6,546 bases of DNA from an uncultured Pseudorhodobacter sp. (GTDB taxonomy: Bacteria > Pseudomonadota > Alphaproteobacteria > Rhodobacterales > Rhodobacteraceae), in NCBI GenBank assembly GCA_937910975.1, contig CALEMZ010000304.1:1-6546 (forward strand), in the 5' to 3' direction. The notes under the pieces were generated by a model. That model saw only the letters and a program-made list of their open reading frames with translations, was not told the DNA's origin and searched no databases. The translations under genes and the position numbers were made by a program. This document shows, one piece after another, positions 5,864 to 6,546 of the stretch (within the stretch, counting starts at the first letter, position 1; each line of letters starts with the position of its first letter).

Positions 5864-5877
5864 TTGATAAATATCAG
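5864..5877. promoter_or_regulatory. FNR/FnrL-type binding site candidate
   Basis: TTGAT-AAAT-ATCAG matches 9 of the 10 specified bases of the FNR-family consensus TTGAT-N4-ATCAA. It lies 59 bases beyond the nrdJ stop codon and upstream (on the - strand) of the intrinsic terminator. The - strand sequence GATAAA at 5831-5826 is a possible -10 element, which would place the site near -51, not the classical -41.5. No gene on the + strand could be its target nearby. Confidence 0.45.
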
Positions 5878-5892
5878 GCAATACCACATTCT

Positions 5893-5924
5893 TTAAGGCG
5901 CGAAGTTGCAGCTTCGCGCCTTAA
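5893..5924 (-). terminator. Perfect 13-bp hairpin after nrdJ
   Basis: TTAAGGCGCGAAG (5893-5905) and CTTCGCGCCTTAA (5912-5924) are exact inverted copies around a 6-nt loop, starting 11 bases after the nrdJ stop codon. Position and strength fit an nrdJ terminator or 3'-end stabilising structure. There is no long T-tract after it on the - strand, so termination may be incomplete, which fits the second terminator further on. Confidence 0.7.
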
Positions 5925-5935
5925 CCCCAATCTCC

Positions 5936-6546
5936 TCAGCTACAGCCGGATGTCCCACCGCAGGTGTTGCACTTCATGCAGGTGCCGTTGCGCACTAGCG
6001 TGTAATTACCACATTCCCCGCAAGCCTCGCCCTCATAGCCCTGCATCTTGGCCTTGACGCGCAGGTCCATGCCGACAGCCCCGCTGGATATCGCGGTGCT
6101 GGTAGAGACCGTCGCCTTCGCGGTTTGCGGAACCAGCGTGTTGAGCACCGATACCGGGTCCATCCCAGCAGCCATCGCCATAGCCCCTGCCCCGCCTTGC
6201 AGCACCGTCAGCTCTTGCGGCAACCGCTTGCGCAGATAGCCGGTCGAGGAGATTTGGCGCAGCACTTCCAGCCCTCGGCTGGCCGCCGCATCATTCACCG
6301 GGCTGATGTTGCGCTTGCCTTCGCCAACGCCGCCGCCAAGGTCATCAAACGACGCCCCTTGCGGTTTCACATGCGCAAGGTCCGTACGGTCAAGGTAAGA
6401 CACCGCCAGCTCGCGGAAGATGTAATCTAGGATCGAGGTCGCGTTTTTGATGCTGTCATTGCCCTGCACCATGCCCGCCGGTTCGAACTTGGTGAAGGTA
6501 AATGCCTCCACGAACTCTTCCAATGGCACGCCATATTGCAGGCCAA
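5936..6546 (-). CDS. nrdJ: Vitamin B12-dependent (class II) ribonucleotide reductase, C-terminal part
   Basis: Partial gene, open to the window edge (first whole codon at 6544), ending at TGA 5936-5938; 202 residues are visible. NrdJ reduces ribonucleotides to deoxyribonucleotides using adenosylcobalamin, with or without oxygen. The visible part begins with the conserved stretch GVPLEEFVEAFTFTKFEP and continues through the NDSIKNATSILDYIFREL block near the end of the catalytic domain. A variable linker follows, then a Cys-rich tail: CGEC, CMKC, a further Cys, and the terminal TSGCS. This tail is characteristic of alphaproteobacterial B12-dependent reductases; it probably binds zinc and/or relays reducing equivalents from thioredoxin to the active site. 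The gene is on the same strand as the catabolic operon but is separated by two terminators and 434 bases, so it is a separate unit. Confidence 0.95.
   Translation of the reverse strand, partial: GLQYGVPLEEFVEAFTFTKFEPAGMVQGNDSIKNATSILDYIFRELAVSYLDRTDLAHVKPQGASFDDLGGGVGEGKRNISPVNDAAASRGLEVLRQISSTGYLRKRLPQELTVLQGGAGAMAMAAGMDPVSVLNTLVPQTAKATVSTSTAISSGAVGMDLRVKAKMQGYEGEACGECGNYTLVRNGTCMKCNTCGGTSGCS

Larger units (their letters stand above)
5502..5935. other. 434-bp gene-free region upstream of the five-gene operon
   Basis: No convincing protein gene lies here. Open frames of 79-84 codons exist on both strands (5625-5864 on -, 5555-5809 on +), but they lack a good ribosome site or recognisable family and cross the terminator hairpin. 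The region is less GC-rich than its flanks. It should contain the operon promoter, but no clear -35/-10 pair close to the isomerase start stands out. The separable signals (inverted repeat, palindrome, terminator, FNR-like box, hairpin) are listed individually. Confidence 0.7.

Noticed and set aside
5625..5864. 79-codon - strand frame with a hydrophobic stretch (GLLLACFLFAAIGWLC) that looks like a small membrane protein
   Set aside because: The hydrophobic part is encoded by the terminator stem and its T-run, there is no ribosome site before the ATG at 5864, and the residues after it look random and Cys/Gly/Pro-rich.
1..6546. CRISPR arrays, insertion sequences, tRNA or rRNA genes, prophage parts
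   Set aside because: No regularly spaced repeats, transposase motifs, terminal inverted repeats or RNA gene signatures were seen; all long coding regions belong to metabolic families in normal context.

Overview
The window looks like a chromosomal segment of an alphaproteobacterium, most likely Rhodobacteraceae (Roseobacter/Rhodobacter group). The base composition is GC-rich and start codons are often GTG or TTG. The gene families fit: a DUF6691 (YeeE/YedE) transporter followed by a DUF442 sulfur-transfer protein, a B12-dependent ribonucleotide reductase with a Cys-rich tail, and an HcnABC-like dehydrogenase set. The genus cannot be decided from the sequence alone.

Layout. Bases 2-663 (+ strand) hold the end of a YeeE/YedE-type membrane protein and a small DUF442 phosphatase/rhodanese-like protein, a pair typical of sulfide/sulfane-sulfur detoxification loci. 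They converge on a five-gene operon on the - strand that fills 5501-742. In transcription order it encodes a cupin D-lyxose/D-mannose ketol-isomerase, a MOFRL-type glycerate 2-kinase, a DadA-like FAD oxidoreductase, a small [2Fe-2S] protein, and a large FAD protein with a C-terminal BFD-like cysteine cluster. Gene junctions are 1 nt, 38 nt, a 26-nt overlap and an 11-nt overlap, so the set is almost certainly one transcript with coupled translation. The last three genes have the make-up of the heterotrimeric dye-linked dehydrogenases (HcnABC, opine oxidase, D-hydroxyproline dehydrogenase), but the usual partners of those systems are absent.

Upstream of the operon lies a 434-bp gene-free stretch (5502-5935) with unusually dense signals. 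It holds an 8-bp inverted repeat, a GntR-like ATGGT-TG-ACCAT palindrome, a textbook intrinsic terminator on the - strand, a 9/10 match to an FNR box, and a perfect 13-bp hairpin just after the next gene. That gene (5936 to the window edge, - strand) is the 3' end of the class II ribonucleotide reductase gene nrdJ.

How the genes may work together (inference). A mannose/lyxose isomerase joined to a glycerate kinase is the pair needed to use the two halves of mannosylglycerate (digeneaside, a red-algal solute). The dehydrogenase trimer instead suggests oxidative cleavage of a secondary amine or D-amino acid; if that amine carried a sugar (mannopine-like), the isomerase would process the released sugar. 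No transporter, regulator or glycosidase lies in the window, so the substrate is unknown. The FNR-like box together with the terminator raises the possibility of a short oxygen-regulated RNA between nrdJ and the operon.
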